From Cyclobacteriaceae bacterium YHN15 (GTDB lineage: Bacteria; Bacteroidota; Bacteroidia; Cytophagales; Cyclobacteriaceae): a stretch of 64,000 bases of DNA. This document shows, one piece after another, positions 52,116 through 60,413 of the stretch. The notes under the pieces are model-generated. The model was not told where the DNA came from and made no database searches. It saw only the letters and a list, made by a program, of their open reading frames with translations. The stretch covers positions 62,001 through 126,000 of the forward strand of contig RKQB01000009.1 in NCBI GenBank assembly GCA_003797895.1. Direction: 5' to 3'. The stretch's first letter is position 1; each line of letters begins with the position of its first letter. The position numbers were made by a program, and so were the translations under genes.

Positions 52116-53462
52116 ATGTTTAAAAAAATACCGTTGCATACCCAAATCATTGGAGGTTTGATATTGGGCCTTATTGTAGGTTTGGTAATCATCCAATTCG
52201 GCCTTTCTCCTGAGTTTACCATCAATTTTATCAAACCTATTGGTACTATTTTTATCAATGCCCTTAAAATGATTGCTGTGCCTTTGGTTTTTGCCTCATT
52301 GGTAATAGGAGTTGCTAATCTTGGGGACATTTCCAAACTCTCAAGAATAGGGGGTAAAACCATATTCGCCTATTTGATTACAACAGTAATAGCTATAACA
52401 ATAGGACTAATTCTCGTGAATGTAATCAAACCAGGGGATAGCCTTCCACAAGAAACAAGGGATAATTTGATGTCTTTGTATGATGATGCAGTAGGTACCA
52501 AAAAAGATATGGCTGCTGAGGTTACCAGTCAGGGTCCACTTCAACCCCTCATTGAGATCGTACCCGAAAATATTATCAAAGCTGCCGGGGACAATGGCAG
52601 TATGTTGCAGGTGGTATTTTTTGCCATCATTGTTGGTATAGCTTTGCTTCAGATACCTAAGGGAAAAGCTAAAAATTTCACGGATTTTTTTGATGCTTTC
52701 AATGATGTCATCATCAAAATTGTTGAATATATCATGCTCATTGCACCCTATGGGGTTTTTGCGTTGATGGCTTCTTTAATAGTGGAAATTGCAGGCGAAA
52801 ATCCTGATTCAGCTGTAGAACTTTTGTTGGCATTATTAAAATATACATTAGTGGTACTTGGAGGTTTGATTTTAGTCATTGTGGCTATTTACTCATTGAT
52901 CCTGAAATCTTTTACTAAGATCAAGTTTATTGACTTTTTTAAAGCCATGAGGCCGGCCATGCTTTTGGGTTTTTCCACCTCTTCCAGCTCTGCAACCTTA
53001 CCCGTTACCATGAAATTGGTGGAGGATGAATTGGGCGTGTCGGAAGAAGTAAGCAGCTTCGTTTTACCATTGGGGGCCACAATTAACATGAATGGTACCA
53101 GTTTATATCAGGCCGTGGCTGCTGTTTTCATCGCCCAGGCTTTGGGCATGGATTTGACTATTTCCCAACAATTGACCATTGTACTGACCGCTACCTTGGC
53201 CGCCATTGGCTCGGCAGGTGTCCCTGGAGCAGGTCTAATCATGCTTATTATTGTTTTGGAAGCCATTGGGGTACCTGGTGCAGGGGTCGCACTTATTATC
53301 GCCCCTGATAGGATTTTAGATATGTTCAGGACAGTAGTAAACATTACCGGAGATGCTACGGTTTGCGTTGCAGTAGCCTCTACTGAAGGTGAATTGCCCG
53401 ATGGATTGATCCGGCAATCCAATCCTTTTACGGCTGATGTCCAACCACAACAAGAGATTTAA
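52116..53462 (+). CDS. Dicarboxylate/amino acid:cation symporter (DAACS family)
   Basis: A 448-residue GltPh/DctA-type transporter with about eight helices and two re-entrant hairpins. The serine-rich HP1 motif is GFSTSSSSATLPVTM, followed by LPLGATINMNGTSLY (TM7 with NMNGT) and the HP2 segment AIGSAGVPGAGL. It should take up a dicarboxylate or acidic/neutral amino acid with Na+ or H+. An enlarged loop (residues about 110-160: QETRDNLMSLYDDAVGTKKD) lies between helices 3 and 4, as in many Bacteroidota members. Substrate is not determined. Confidence 0.95.
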   Translation: MFKKIPLHTQIIGGLILGLIVGLVIIQFGLSPEFTINFIKPIGTIFINALKMIAVPLVFASLVIGVANLGDISKLSRIGGKTIFAYLITTVIAITIGLILVNVIKPGDSLPQETRDNLMSLYDDAVGTKKDMAAEVTSQGPLQPLIEIVPENIIKAAGDNGSMLQVVFFAIIVGIALLQIPKGKAKNFTDFFDAFNDVIIKIVEYIMLIAPYGVFALMASLIVEIAGENPDSAVELLLALLKYTLVVLGGLILVIVAIYSLILKSFTKIKFIDFFKAMRPAMLLGFSTSSSSATLPVTMKLVEDELGVSEEVSSFVLPLGATINMNGTSLYQAVAAVFIAQALGMDLTISQQLTIVLTATLAAIGSAGVPGAGLIMLIIVLEAIGVPGAGVALIIAPDRILDMFRTVVNITGDATVCVAVASTEGELPDGLIRQSNPFTADVQPQQEI

Positions 53463-53683
53463 AAAACAATTGGAATATGGTTCTTTGTTTAAGCTGCCAT
53501 TTCCCTGTTTTTTGTATTTACGCCAAAAATAAGCAGAAAAAATAAGGGCTTTGAGTTTCTTTCCTTTCATTCTTTTCCTTCAGTCTCAGTGATTGGACCT
53601 TTTGATACTTCTGACAAACCTTTGCCGCCATTCCCACATGCCCTAAAAGCATCAGAAGCAAATGGTATAAATTATTAGTTCAT

Positions 53684-54514
53684 TCATTTTTTTTGCATCA
53701 TGATTGCCGTCCAGCTATCCTTTGTCTTTTGGTCTTTCAAGACAAAGCCAATTTCCTGGGCTTTTTTCAGAATATCTGCTACATCATGCGCATAAAATCC
53801 GCTGAGCAACAGATGACCTTCTTTTTTCACCAAGTTGCCATATACTTCCATCTCATCCAAAAGGACATTTTTATTGATATTGGCTAAAATGATATCAAAT
53901 TCACCTTTTGGATGGACTTCTCTCACCGTCCCTTTTCCCATGCGGACATAAGACATGCCGTTCAGTTCAAAATTCTCATTCCCGTTCTCCACACACCATT
54001 CATCAATATCAAATGCCTCGATGTGTTCCGCACCTAATTTATGGGCCATAATGGCAAGAATTCCCGTACCTGAACCTATATCAAGTACTCTTTTCTTTTG
54101 GTGATCCAAATGCAATTGGTGTGAAAGCATTAAGAAAGTAGTGGCATGATGACCTGTCCCAAAAGACATTTTAGGATTGATTAGAATTTCATATTTGAAT
54201 TCAGGCTTTGGTTGATGGAAAGAAGCCCTTACATATACTTGGTTTCCGACTTCAATGGGGTCGTAATTCTTCTCCCATTCTTCATTCCAATTCACTTTGG
54301 GCATCAAACCTTCGGTCACACAGATGGAGGCAGGTATCTGATATTGATCTATGACTTGCTGAAAAGAATTTCTGTCAAACAGGTCTTCCTGTATATAAGC
54401 ATCAAAACCCTCATCTGTCTCCAAAAAAGAATCATAGCCGACTTCTGAAAGTTCGGCTATGAGGATTTCCCTGTAAGAATCTTTACAGGATATTTTAAAT
54501 TCAAGGTATTGCAT
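53684..54514 (-). CDS. prmA: Ribosomal protein L11 methyltransferase PrmA
   Basis: A 276-residue SAM-dependent methyltransferase. The N-terminal substrate-binding domain (about 1-90) is followed by the motifs PKMSFGTGHHATTFLML, VLDIGSGTGILAIMAHKLGA (SAM site) and DIILANINKNVL, where PrmA normally has a N-I-N-k/r pattern. It trimethylates ribosomal protein L11. The start is the ATG at 54514 (MQYLEFKI); an upstream in-frame TTG at 54544 adds ten residues unlike the family. It and tpiA are on the minus strand, 116 bp apart, and may be co-transcribed. Confidence 0.94.
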   Translation of the reverse strand: MQYLEFKISCKDSYREILIAELSEVGYDSFLETDEGFDAYIQEDLFDRNSFQQVIDQYQIPASICVTEGLMPKVNWNEEWEKNYDPIEVGNQVYVRASFHQPKPEFKYEILINPKMSFGTGHHATTFLMLSHQLHLDHQKKRVLDIGSGTGILAIMAHKLGAEHIEAFDIDEWCVENGNENFELNGMSYVRMGKGTVREVHPKGEFDIILANINKNVLLDEMEVYGNLVKKEGHLLLSGFYAHDVADILKKAQEIGFVLKDQKTKDSWTAIMMQKK

Positions 54515-54630
54515 AGCGATAAAATATATCCTTTCGACGTTCAACCCCAGGTTTTCAATAAATGAATACCGTAGGTTGAAAACCGAAATCCTAAAAGGGA
54601 TACATTTTCAGCCCCCTTTTAATTTTAATA

Positions 54631-55392
54631 TTAAAATGACTTGATAATTTCCACAAAGTCCCTTGACTTCAAGGATGCCCCACCGATCAAACCACCATCT
54701 ACATCAGGTTTGGAGAATATTTCTTTAGCATTGCTTGGATTACAGCTACCGCCATAAAGTATGGAAATATCATTGGCCAAATCTGATCCGAACTTTCCTG
54801 CCAAATGGGCTCTTAAGGCGGCATGCATTTGCTGAGCTTGATCAGAAGACGCTGTTCTCCCTGTCCCGATTGCCCAAATGGGTTCATAAGCAATGACAAT
54901 TTTCGACATCTCCTCAGCACTGAACCCAAATAAACTCTCTGTCAACTGTTGCTTCACGTATTCTTCATGCGTGCCTGCCTCTCTGATTTCCAATGGTTCA
55001 CCGCAACAAAAAATTGGGGTCAGATCATTATCCAATGCCTGTCTGGTTTTGGCCGTCAACAGCTCATTGGTTTCTTTGAAGAATTCTCTACGTTCACTAT
55101 GTCCCAAAATAACATACTTAGCACCAAAGGAAGCCAACATGCCTGCAGAAATCTCTCCTGTGTATGCTCCTGAAGATTTATCTGAACAATTCTGAGAACC
55201 CAAAAACAAATTAGGGGTATCTCCTATCAGTTTTTTCGCAGGATACAAATGAACAAAAGGAGGATTGATGACTGCAATCACATCCTTCAGATTTTCATCT
55301 TTAAACATATTCACAATTTCCGAGGTCAATTTTTGCCCCTCCTCGAAATTGAGGTTCATTTTCCAGTTTCCTGCCACAATTTTTTTACGCAT
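54631..55392 (-). CDS. tpiA: Triosephosphate isomerase
   Basis: A 253-residue TIM-barrel enzyme, exactly the usual length. It shows the active-site Lys in AGNWKMNL, the catalytic His in ILGHSERRE, the catalytic Glu in VIAYEPIWAIGTG (whose downstream residues form the mobile loop), and the phosphate loop YGGSCNPSNA with GGLIGGASL. It interconverts dihydroxyacetone phosphate and glyceraldehyde-3-phosphate. The ATG at 55392 (MRKKIVAGN) is used; an in-frame TTG three codons earlier is not needed. It is divergent from recX. Confidence 0.97.
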   Translation of the reverse strand: MRKKIVAGNWKMNLNFEEGQKLTSEIVNMFKDENLKDVIAVINPPFVHLYPAKKLIGDTPNLFLGSQNCSDKSSGAYTGEISAGMLASFGAKYVILGHSERREFFKETNELLTAKTRQALDNDLTPIFCCGEPLEIREAGTHEEYVKQQLTESLFGFSAEEMSKIVIAYEPIWAIGTGRTASSDQAQQMHAALRAHLAGKFGSDLANDISILYGGSCNPSNAKEIFSKPDVDGGLIGGASLKSRDFVEIIKSF

Positions 55393-55465
55393 GATGTTCA
55401 ATGGTTTGATGAATAGATTTGAAAAAAATAACCGTTAAAGTTACTTTGAGCTAAAATTACACAAA

Positions 55466-55981
55466 ATGTCCTTCTCACGAAAAGAATATAACCCTGATCA
55501 GCCCAAAAAGAATTGGACTTTGCAAGAAGCCAAACTTAAAATTGCTTCATTTTGTGCCTACCAGGAAAGATGTCAGTTGGAGGTCAGGAACAAATTGGCT
55601 GAAAAAGGGATTTTTGGAAATCAGGCTGAAGACCTGATTGCAGTTATGATTGAAGAAGGATTCCTAAATGAAGAAAGATTTGCCCAAGCTTTTGTAAGGG
55701 GAAGATATAGATTGAAAAAATGGGGCCGAAACAAAATCCTTCAGGAACTAAAGTCCCGCCAAATTAGTCCTAATTGTATCAAGTCCGGAATGAAAGAAAT
55801 CGAGGATTCAGAATATTGGCAAAACCTTTTACACCTGGCCGAAAAAAAATGGCTATCGGACAAAGAAATAGATCCTTTCAAAAAAAAATTTAAAGTACAG
55901 CAATATTTGATGGGTAAAGGCTTTGAAGTTGACTTGATCCAAATGGTTATAGAAGAGATGATTTCAGGACAAAACCTTTAA
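55466..55981 (+). CDS. recX: Regulatory protein RecX
   Basis: A 171-residue protein with the three-helix RecX repeats: CAYQERCQLEVRNKLAEKG, VMIEEGFLNEERFAQAFVRG and KWGRNKILQELKSRQIS, followed by the third repeat KKKFKVQQYLMGKGFEVDLI. RecX caps RecA filaments and limits recombination. No recA is nearby. The gene is divergent from tpiA and is followed by an unrecognised gene 44 bp downstream, which may share its transcript. Confidence 0.92.
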   Translation: MSFSRKEYNPDQPKKNWTLQEAKLKIASFCAYQERCQLEVRNKLAEKGIFGNQAEDLIAVMIEEGFLNEERFAQAFVRGRYRLKKWGRNKILQELKSRQISPNCIKSGMKEIEDSEYWQNLLHLAEKKWLSDKEIDPFKKKFKVQQYLMGKGFEVDLIQMVIEEMISGQNL

Positions 55982-56025
55982 TATTTGGAAGTAAAATCCT
56001 AATTTGCAAAAGATTCGATTACCCT

Positions 56026-56532
56026 ATGATTCAAAAATTATTCCCCTTAGATAAAAATTATATTTTGAGGCAGGCGCAGTCCCTCATGGAGGATCACTTG
56101 TTGGAATTGATGGTTTTTGAATTAAAGAGATCCTACACACAACTTTATAATCCATTGATGTTGATGGATGAGACATACGCTAAAATTTTGGATACCCATG
56201 AATTCCCCAAACAACATGTCTGCATGATTTATAGACAGCTATGTGGGATATATAGGTTTAAGAACGGGGACAATCAGTTAGAATTGCTTTTTGATGGAAG
56301 AACTCATTTGGATAAGTTTAAGGAAGATTGGACAGCCCAACTTGTCTGTTGGATCAGGGAATTGGGTTTGCATGAACCCTTTGTCAAAAACATGTTGAGG
56401 ATGACCCTGCTTTTCGATACACATTCCAGAGCAGAATGGTCAGAAAATCATTGTAAAGCCGTTATAAATCAGCATTTCGATCTTAAAATAGTAAAAAGAA
56501 ACGGAGAATTGAAGCTGCTCAAAACAGCTTAA
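56026..56532 (+). CDS. Hypothetical cytoplasmic protein (168 aa)
   Basis: I do not recognise this 168-residue protein. It has no signal peptide or membrane span, and the predicted structure is mostly alpha with a beta portion (NGDNQLELLFDGRTHL). Its composition and clean ATG start 44 bp after recX look like a genuine conserved gene. It ends near a bidirectional hairpin at 56561-56595 and is convergent with the HhH-domain gene. Nothing visible suggests a biochemical activity. Confidence 0.7.
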   Translation: MIQKLFPLDKNYILRQAQSLMEDHLLELMVFELKRSYTQLYNPLMLMDETYAKILDTHEFPKQHVCMIYRQLCGIYRFKNGDNQLELLFDGRTHLDKFKEDWTAQLVCWIRELGLHEPFVKNMLRMTLLFDTHSRAEWSENHCKAVINQHFDLKIVKRNGELKLLKTA

Positions 56533-56560
56533 TTAAAAAATTATTACTCCTTAAAAAGGA

Positions 56561-56595
56561 AAGCTGGACCTTAAAATTAAGCAGATGTCCAGCTT
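56561..56595 (-). terminator. Hairpin terminator between convergent genes
   Basis: AAGCTGGAC (56561-56569) pairs with GTCCAGCTT (56587-56595). The loop contains a second small stem (CTTAA..TTAAG), giving a branched fold. On the minus strand the hairpin is followed by CCTTTTTAAGG and further T-runs, so it most likely terminates the HhH/OmpA transcript. Confidence 0.65.
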
Positions 56596-56605
56596 CCATT
56601 GAAAT

Positions 56606-57133
56606 TTAATCGACCTCTATTCCCCCATCCAATTTATCCTGCCACTCCTTCAGTTTTTCCCATAGGCCCTTATAAGCCATTTCTGCCTGCTTAGGCCATG
56701 TGTTTGGATTATGAAGTGCAAACCTTTCTCCTCCTTCATTCAGAATTTCCTTGCATTTTTCAACCGGAGTTTTTGATAGATCTTCCCAAGTTTTAATGCC
56801 TTCATTTTGGAAAAGCTCTGCAATCTTGGGACCAATTCCTTCTATGATTGTCAAATCATTTTCTTTGACTTTTTTCCCAAAATGTAGGAGTGCTGCCTCC
56901 TTATCAAACTTATAATCAGTTGCCTTGGAAACGGAATTTTGGGCTGCATCCAATTTCACCTTAAGCGTAGAAATCTCAGCTTGCAGGCTTGCTTTTTGAA
57001 GCTTACATTCATTAAGGTCATTTTCCAGATTTAAATTATTACCACCTTTACCTGACATCCTGCCAAGTAAATATCCAAGAATTGCACAAATAATGCCTAC
57101 AATTATGGGGACTATAAAACAAGGAATACTCAT
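56606..57133 (-). CDS. Membrane-anchored coiled-coil protein with helix-hairpin-helix domain
   Basis: A 175-residue protein. One N-terminal membrane helix (about 4-24, CFIVPIIVGIICAILGYLL) is followed by a coiled coil (about 35-70) and a C-terminal H3TH/HhH-like domain (about 93-130), NDLTIIEGIGPKIAELFQ, with the GIGPK hairpin. A conserved tail LHNPNTWPKQAEMAYKGLW ends it. Such HhH domains usually bind DNA or RNA, or serve as protein interaction modules in Bacteroidota envelope proteins. It starts 11 bp after the OmpA-family gene and is likely its partner, bound to the inner membrane. The function is unknown. Confidence 0.82.
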   Translation of the reverse strand: MSIPCFIVPIIVGIICAILGYLLGRMSGKGGNNLNLENDLNECKLQKASLQAEISTLKVKLDAAQNSVSKATDYKFDKEAALLHFGKKVKENDLTIIEGIGPKIAELFQNEGIKTWEDLSKTPVEKCKEILNEGGERFALHNPNTWPKQAEMAYKGLWEKLKEWQDKLDGGIEVD

Positions 57134-57144
57134 AAGATATGTTT

Positions 57145-58035
57145 TTAATTTATTTTGACGGTTACTCTTCTATTTTGGGACCTTCCCTCTTCAGTTGAAT
57201 TATCAGCTATCGGTTCATCCGGTCCTTTTGAACTGGTATTTATTTTGCTTTCCTGAACTCCATTTCTGATCAGGTAAGATTTCAAAAAATCTGCCCGAGC
57301 TTCACCTAAAATAAAATTATCTGCCCGGTCACCTGTATTATCTGTATGGCCGGTCAAAATGAGTTCTGAATCTACAACGTGATCCAAATAATCCATAATC
57401 TTACTCATTTTTACACGGTCACTTTCCCCAATGAAAATCGAGGACTGCCCAACATCAAAATATAAATGAATGGGGTCCTCATTGATTTCTCTTTTAACCT
57501 GTTCATAATCGGTGCTTTCAATACCTTCTTCTAATTGAAACAACAAAAACGAAACCCCATTAACCAAGGTGTCCTGTTGATCCAATAAGTCATCTGAAAT
57601 TTTACCCTCTAAATAAATTCGCTCTTTGGCAATCCCTCTTGAAATAAAATAATTCTTCGTGCTGTTTGCCCGGGCAAATCCCAAATTAGGAAATACGGAT
57701 TTGTTTTCTTCCGATGAAAAGGCAAATCCTGTGATCGATAAATTCTTATCAGGATGTGTCTCCAGATGTCTTTTCAAAAGTTCAATTCCTATATTTATCG
57801 AATCATAGGAAATCGGTAAATAATCATAATCTTCTCTTAGGAATGAAAAATTTCCTATAGACCGGTAATCTAAATCCTCTCCTTTCAAGGAGAAAACCCC
57901 GAGATTTCGGAAAGATGTGTCGTTTTTTGACTCCCTAGTAGTATCGGAATGCTTACAACAAATGAAATATTGTAAAATGCCGCCTAAAATGAGGGTCAAA
58001 ACGATACCAATAACGTACCCAATTTGCTTTGACAT
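57145..58035 (-). CDS. OmpA-family peptidoglycan-binding membrane protein
   Basis: A 296-residue protein with an N-terminal membrane segment (YVIGIVLTLILGGILQYF, then two Cys). The C-terminal OmpA domain (about 175-296) has IHLYFDVGQSSI, ILTGHTDNTGDRADNF, LGEARADFLKSYLIRNGV and SQNRRVTV, which place the Asp and Arg that hold the diaminopimelate of peptidoglycan. A preceding domain (about 55-170) also looks OmpA-like but degenerate (FAFSSEENKSVFPNLGFARA). It is probably anchored in the inner membrane and binds the cell wall. It shares an operon with the HhH protein. Confidence 0.9.
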   Translation of the reverse strand: MSKQIGYVIGIVLTLILGGILQYFICCKHSDTTRESKNDTSFRNLGVFSLKGEDLDYRSIGNFSFLREDYDYLPISYDSINIGIELLKRHLETHPDKNLSITGFAFSSEENKSVFPNLGFARANSTKNYFISRGIAKERIYLEGKISDDLLDQQDTLVNGVSFLLFQLEEGIESTDYEQVKREINEDPIHLYFDVGQSSIFIGESDRVKMSKIMDYLDHVVDSELILTGHTDNTGDRADNFILGEARADFLKSYLIRNGVQESKINTSSKGPDEPIADNSTEEGRSQNRRVTVKIN

Positions 58036-58195
58036 ATTTCTCCAAATTTAATTGTTTGCGAAAAACTAACCATAAATAAAAGTTTAATTTAGCAAGAAAA
58101 AAATAATCTAAAACATATTTTTTAGAATTAAATCTCTATATTCTTTACAAAATATAAAATATTCTTTTATCAAATCGTATTACACCGAAAAGTAA

Positions 58196-58340
58196 TTGGA
58201 GGGGAAATGTCAAAACCGTCTAGCTAATCTGATTAAAAAAGAAGCATACAGCTTACGGAATTATTGATAAGAAAGATTACAAGAAAAAGCGATTGGGACT
58301 GAGGGAAAAATTTTCGCAGTTTGTAATGAACTTTGCATTT
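58196..58340 (+). pseudogene. Decayed C-terminal tail of an ISL3-type transposase
   Basis: In the 347-bp gap before lysC, one frame reads LEGKCQNRLANLIKKEAYS, then LRNY and a stop. This follows the ISL3 C-terminal pattern (EG-x-N-N-x-I-K, K-R-x-A-Y-G-F-R-N-F). The next frame continues DYKKKRLGLREKFS, as expected after a frameshift. No upstream catalytic part or terminal repeats are visible, so only a relic remains. The rest of the gap (58036-58195) is AT-rich and shows no gene; the OmpA promoter should lie there. Confidence 0.45.
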
Positions 58341-58346
58341 AAAAAG

Positions 58347-58374
58347 CCCTCCAAAAGTCTAAACCCTTGGAGGG
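58347..58374 (-). terminator. Rho-independent terminator of lysC
   Basis: CCCTCCAA and TTGGAGGG form an 8-bp GC-rich stem with a 12-nt loop, 8 bp after the lysC stop codon. On the minus strand it is followed by CTTTTTAAA, the T-run expected for termination of leftward transcription. Confidence 0.85.
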
Positions 58375-58382
58375 TGAAATGT

Positions 58383-59702
58383 TTACCACTCAAAAAGCCC
58401 TTCATTCATGCTCTTCAGGGCATCATTTTTATACTTGGCATCCAACAACAAAGAAACATTGTGCCTGCTTCCCCCATACGAAACCATTCTGATTGGATAA
58501 TCTGCAAGGCTGTTCATGATTTTTGCCAAAGTACCTTTTGACTCGGCAATCATATTCCCCACAACGGAGATAATAGTTTGATTTTTATCTACCTCCACCA
58601 AACCATAAGCTTCCAACTCTTGTACTATTTCTTGCAAATGGGTCACATCATCTATGGTCACTGAAACAGCCACCTCGGAGGTGGTAATCATGTCGATGGA
58701 GGTCCTGTACTTTTCAAATACTTCAAAGACTTTCCGCAGAAAACCATAGGCTAATAACATTCGACTGGATTTGATTTTGATTGCTGTGATGCCATCTTTC
58801 GCCGCCAAAGCTTTGACCCCTGACCCTTGTTCTTTTGCAGTAATGGTTGTTCCAGAGGCATCCGGTTCCATGGTATTCAACAGTTTTACCAGTATATTGT
58901 ATTGCTGGGCTGGCCAAATGGAAGCTGGATGAAGAATTTTCGCTCCGAAATAGGCGAGTTCAGCGGCCTCATCAAAAGACAGTTGGGCAATAGGGCGGGT
59001 TCTGTCCACTACCCTTGGATCATTGTTGTGCATTCCATCGATATCTGTCCAGATCTCCACCACTTCCGCACTTACCGCAGCACCGATCAGGGAAGCTGAA
59101 TAATCAGACCCACCCCTTTTCAGGTTATCAACCTCATTCCTATGGTTTTTGCAGATATAACCTTGGGTGATGAATATCCTGTCCTCTGGATAATTCGCCA
59201 AGATGACCTTAATTTTTTCGGATATCTTTTTCAATTCAGGTTCGGAATTTTCATCTATACTCATAAAATCCAAAGCAGGTAGAAATACCGCTGGAATGTC
59301 TAATTCCTGCAACAAGGTGTAGAACATTTTTGTGGAAAGCAGTTCTCCTTGAGCTAATATATCCCTATTGATTGCTTCATTGAATGAAATTTTCAGAATG
59401 ATATTCAGGAATTCAAAATGTTCTCTGATAATTTTCTCCGCTTTTGATCTGGATGCATCTGTCTTGAGAAGCTCTTTATAGAACTGCAAATAATGGGAAT
59501 GAAGGTTATCAATTCTCTCCTTAGCCAAGTCCTTATTTGCTTCTGCAAGTGCTTCTCCTATACCCACTAAGGCATTTGTTGTTCCTGAAAGTGCAGAGAG
59601 GACAACAATCTTCTTCCGGTTATCTCTGGTAATAAGATCTTTTACCTGATGCATTCTTTCGGGCTTGCCCACTGAGGTTCCCCCGAACTTCATTATCTTC
59701 AT
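58383..59702 (-). CDS. lysC: Monofunctional aspartate kinase
   Basis: A 439-residue aspartokinase, first enzyme of the lysine/threonine/methionine pathway. It has the N-terminal KFGGTSVGKPERM, VLSALSGTTNALVG, the active-site FITQGYICKNHRNEVDNLKR (where class I enzymes have GF-x-G), RGGSDYSASLIGAAV and EIWTDIDGMHNNDPR. The C-terminal ~140 residues carry two ACT domains (KIKSSRMLLAYGFLRKVFEV, TTSEVAVSV and TIISVVGNMIAESKG) for feedback by lysine and threonine. There is no fused homoserine dehydrogenase or decarboxylase. It ends at a clear terminator. Confidence 0.96.
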   Translation of the reverse strand: MKIMKFGGTSVGKPERMHQVKDLITRDNRKKIVVLSALSGTTNALVGIGEALAEANKDLAKERIDNLHSHYLQFYKELLKTDASRSKAEKIIREHFEFLNIILKISFNEAINRDILAQGELLSTKMFYTLLQELDIPAVFLPALDFMSIDENSEPELKKISEKIKVILANYPEDRIFITQGYICKNHRNEVDNLKRGGSDYSASLIGAAVSAEVVEIWTDIDGMHNNDPRVVDRTRPIAQLSFDEAAELAYFGAKILHPASIWPAQQYNILVKLLNTMEPDASGTTITAKEQGSGVKALAAKDGITAIKIKSSRMLLAYGFLRKVFEVFEKYRTSIDMITTSEVAVSVTIDDVTHLQEIVQELEAYGLVEVDKNQTIISVVGNMIAESKGTLAKIMNSLADYPIRMVSYGGSRHNVSLLLDAKYKNDALKSMNEGLFEW

Positions 59703-59854
59703 AATGGATAAAGTTTAATGGTTTGTTTTTTCTCAGAAAATGATTTTATCTGTCCCGATCAATGGTTTTCTTCCTAAGATCAGAAACAGTCTGGGTTTTA
59801 ATTGTAACCTCATGTCATTGATTAACCCACATGGAGGATTAAGGGAATCCAGTT

Positions 59855-60331
59855 TTAAAAACCGAGCATCTTGATTGCAGTTATCGCAGCTTCATCTCCC
59901 TTGTTTCCGTGCTTTCCTCCGGCTCTGTCCAAAGCCTGTTGCATGGTATTTGGCGTTAAAACCCCGAAAATCACAGGTTTATTATATTTTAAGGCTACGT
60001 TTGTAATTCCGTGCGCCACTGCATCACAGATGAAATCAAAATGTCTGGTTTCTCCCTGGATAACACAGCCCAGGCAAATAACTGCATTTATTTCACTCAA
60101 TTCAGCCAGCCATTGGGCTCCCAAAGTGAGTTCAAAAGAGCCTGGAACATTTTTTCTATAGATGTTCTCCTTTTTTGCTCCGTGCTTTAATAAGGTTTCC
60201 ACAGCACCGGAAAACAGTGATTCAGTGACTTGATCGTTCCATTCTGAAACCACAATCCCGAATTTTTTATTCGAAATATCCAGTATGTTTTTGTCTGAAT
60301 ACTGGCTTAAACTTTTCAATGAGGTTGCCAT
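59855..60331 (-). CDS. ribH: 6,7-dimethyl-8-ribityllumazine synthase
   Basis: A 158-residue lumazine synthase, penultimate step of riboflavin synthesis. Family motifs are VVSEWNDQVTESLFSGAVE (substrate loop), VPGSFELTLGAQWLA, CLGCVIQGETRHFDFIC (the 90s region) and PVIFGVLTPNTMQQALDRAG, with KHGNKGDEAAITAIKML at the end. It should assemble into pentamers or a 60-mer. The ATG at 60331 (MATSLKSL) is used. It is separated from the upstream TPR gene by a terminator-like hairpin, so it may have its own promoter or be expressed by read-through. Confidence 0.96.
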   Translation of the reverse strand: MATSLKSLSQYSDKNILDISNKKFGIVVSEWNDQVTESLFSGAVETLLKHGAKKENIYRKNVPGSFELTLGAQWLAELSEINAVICLGCVIQGETRHFDFICDAVAHGITNVALKYNKPVIFGVLTPNTMQQALDRAGGKHGNKGDEAAITAIKMLGF

Positions 60332-60359
60332 TTGGTAAGGTGTTTTAATTAAAACAAAA

Positions 60360-60386
60360 AAGAGCAAGACTTTCAGCCTTACTCTT
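60360..60386 (-). terminator. Hairpin between the TPR gene and ribH
   Basis: On the minus strand AAGAGTAAG pairs with CTTGCTCTT (one U-G wobble) over a 9-nt loop, followed by TTTTGTTTTAATT. On the plus strand one pair is a mismatch, so the stem is better suited to minus-strand RNA. It may reduce read-through into ribH. Confidence 0.65.
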
Positions 60387-60413
60387 CTTTAAATGCTAAG
60401 ATATATCAAAGCA

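Noticed and set aside
53463..53683. Short leftward frame starting MLLGHVGMAAKVC
   Set aside because: Only about 44 residues, with a low-complexity end, no family resemblance and no promoter; treated as non-coding between the symporter and prmA.
58043..58050. TAAATTTG as an OmpA promoter -7 box
   Set aside because: The box matches, but it would start transcription almost at the ATG and no TTTG is present 19 bp upstream.
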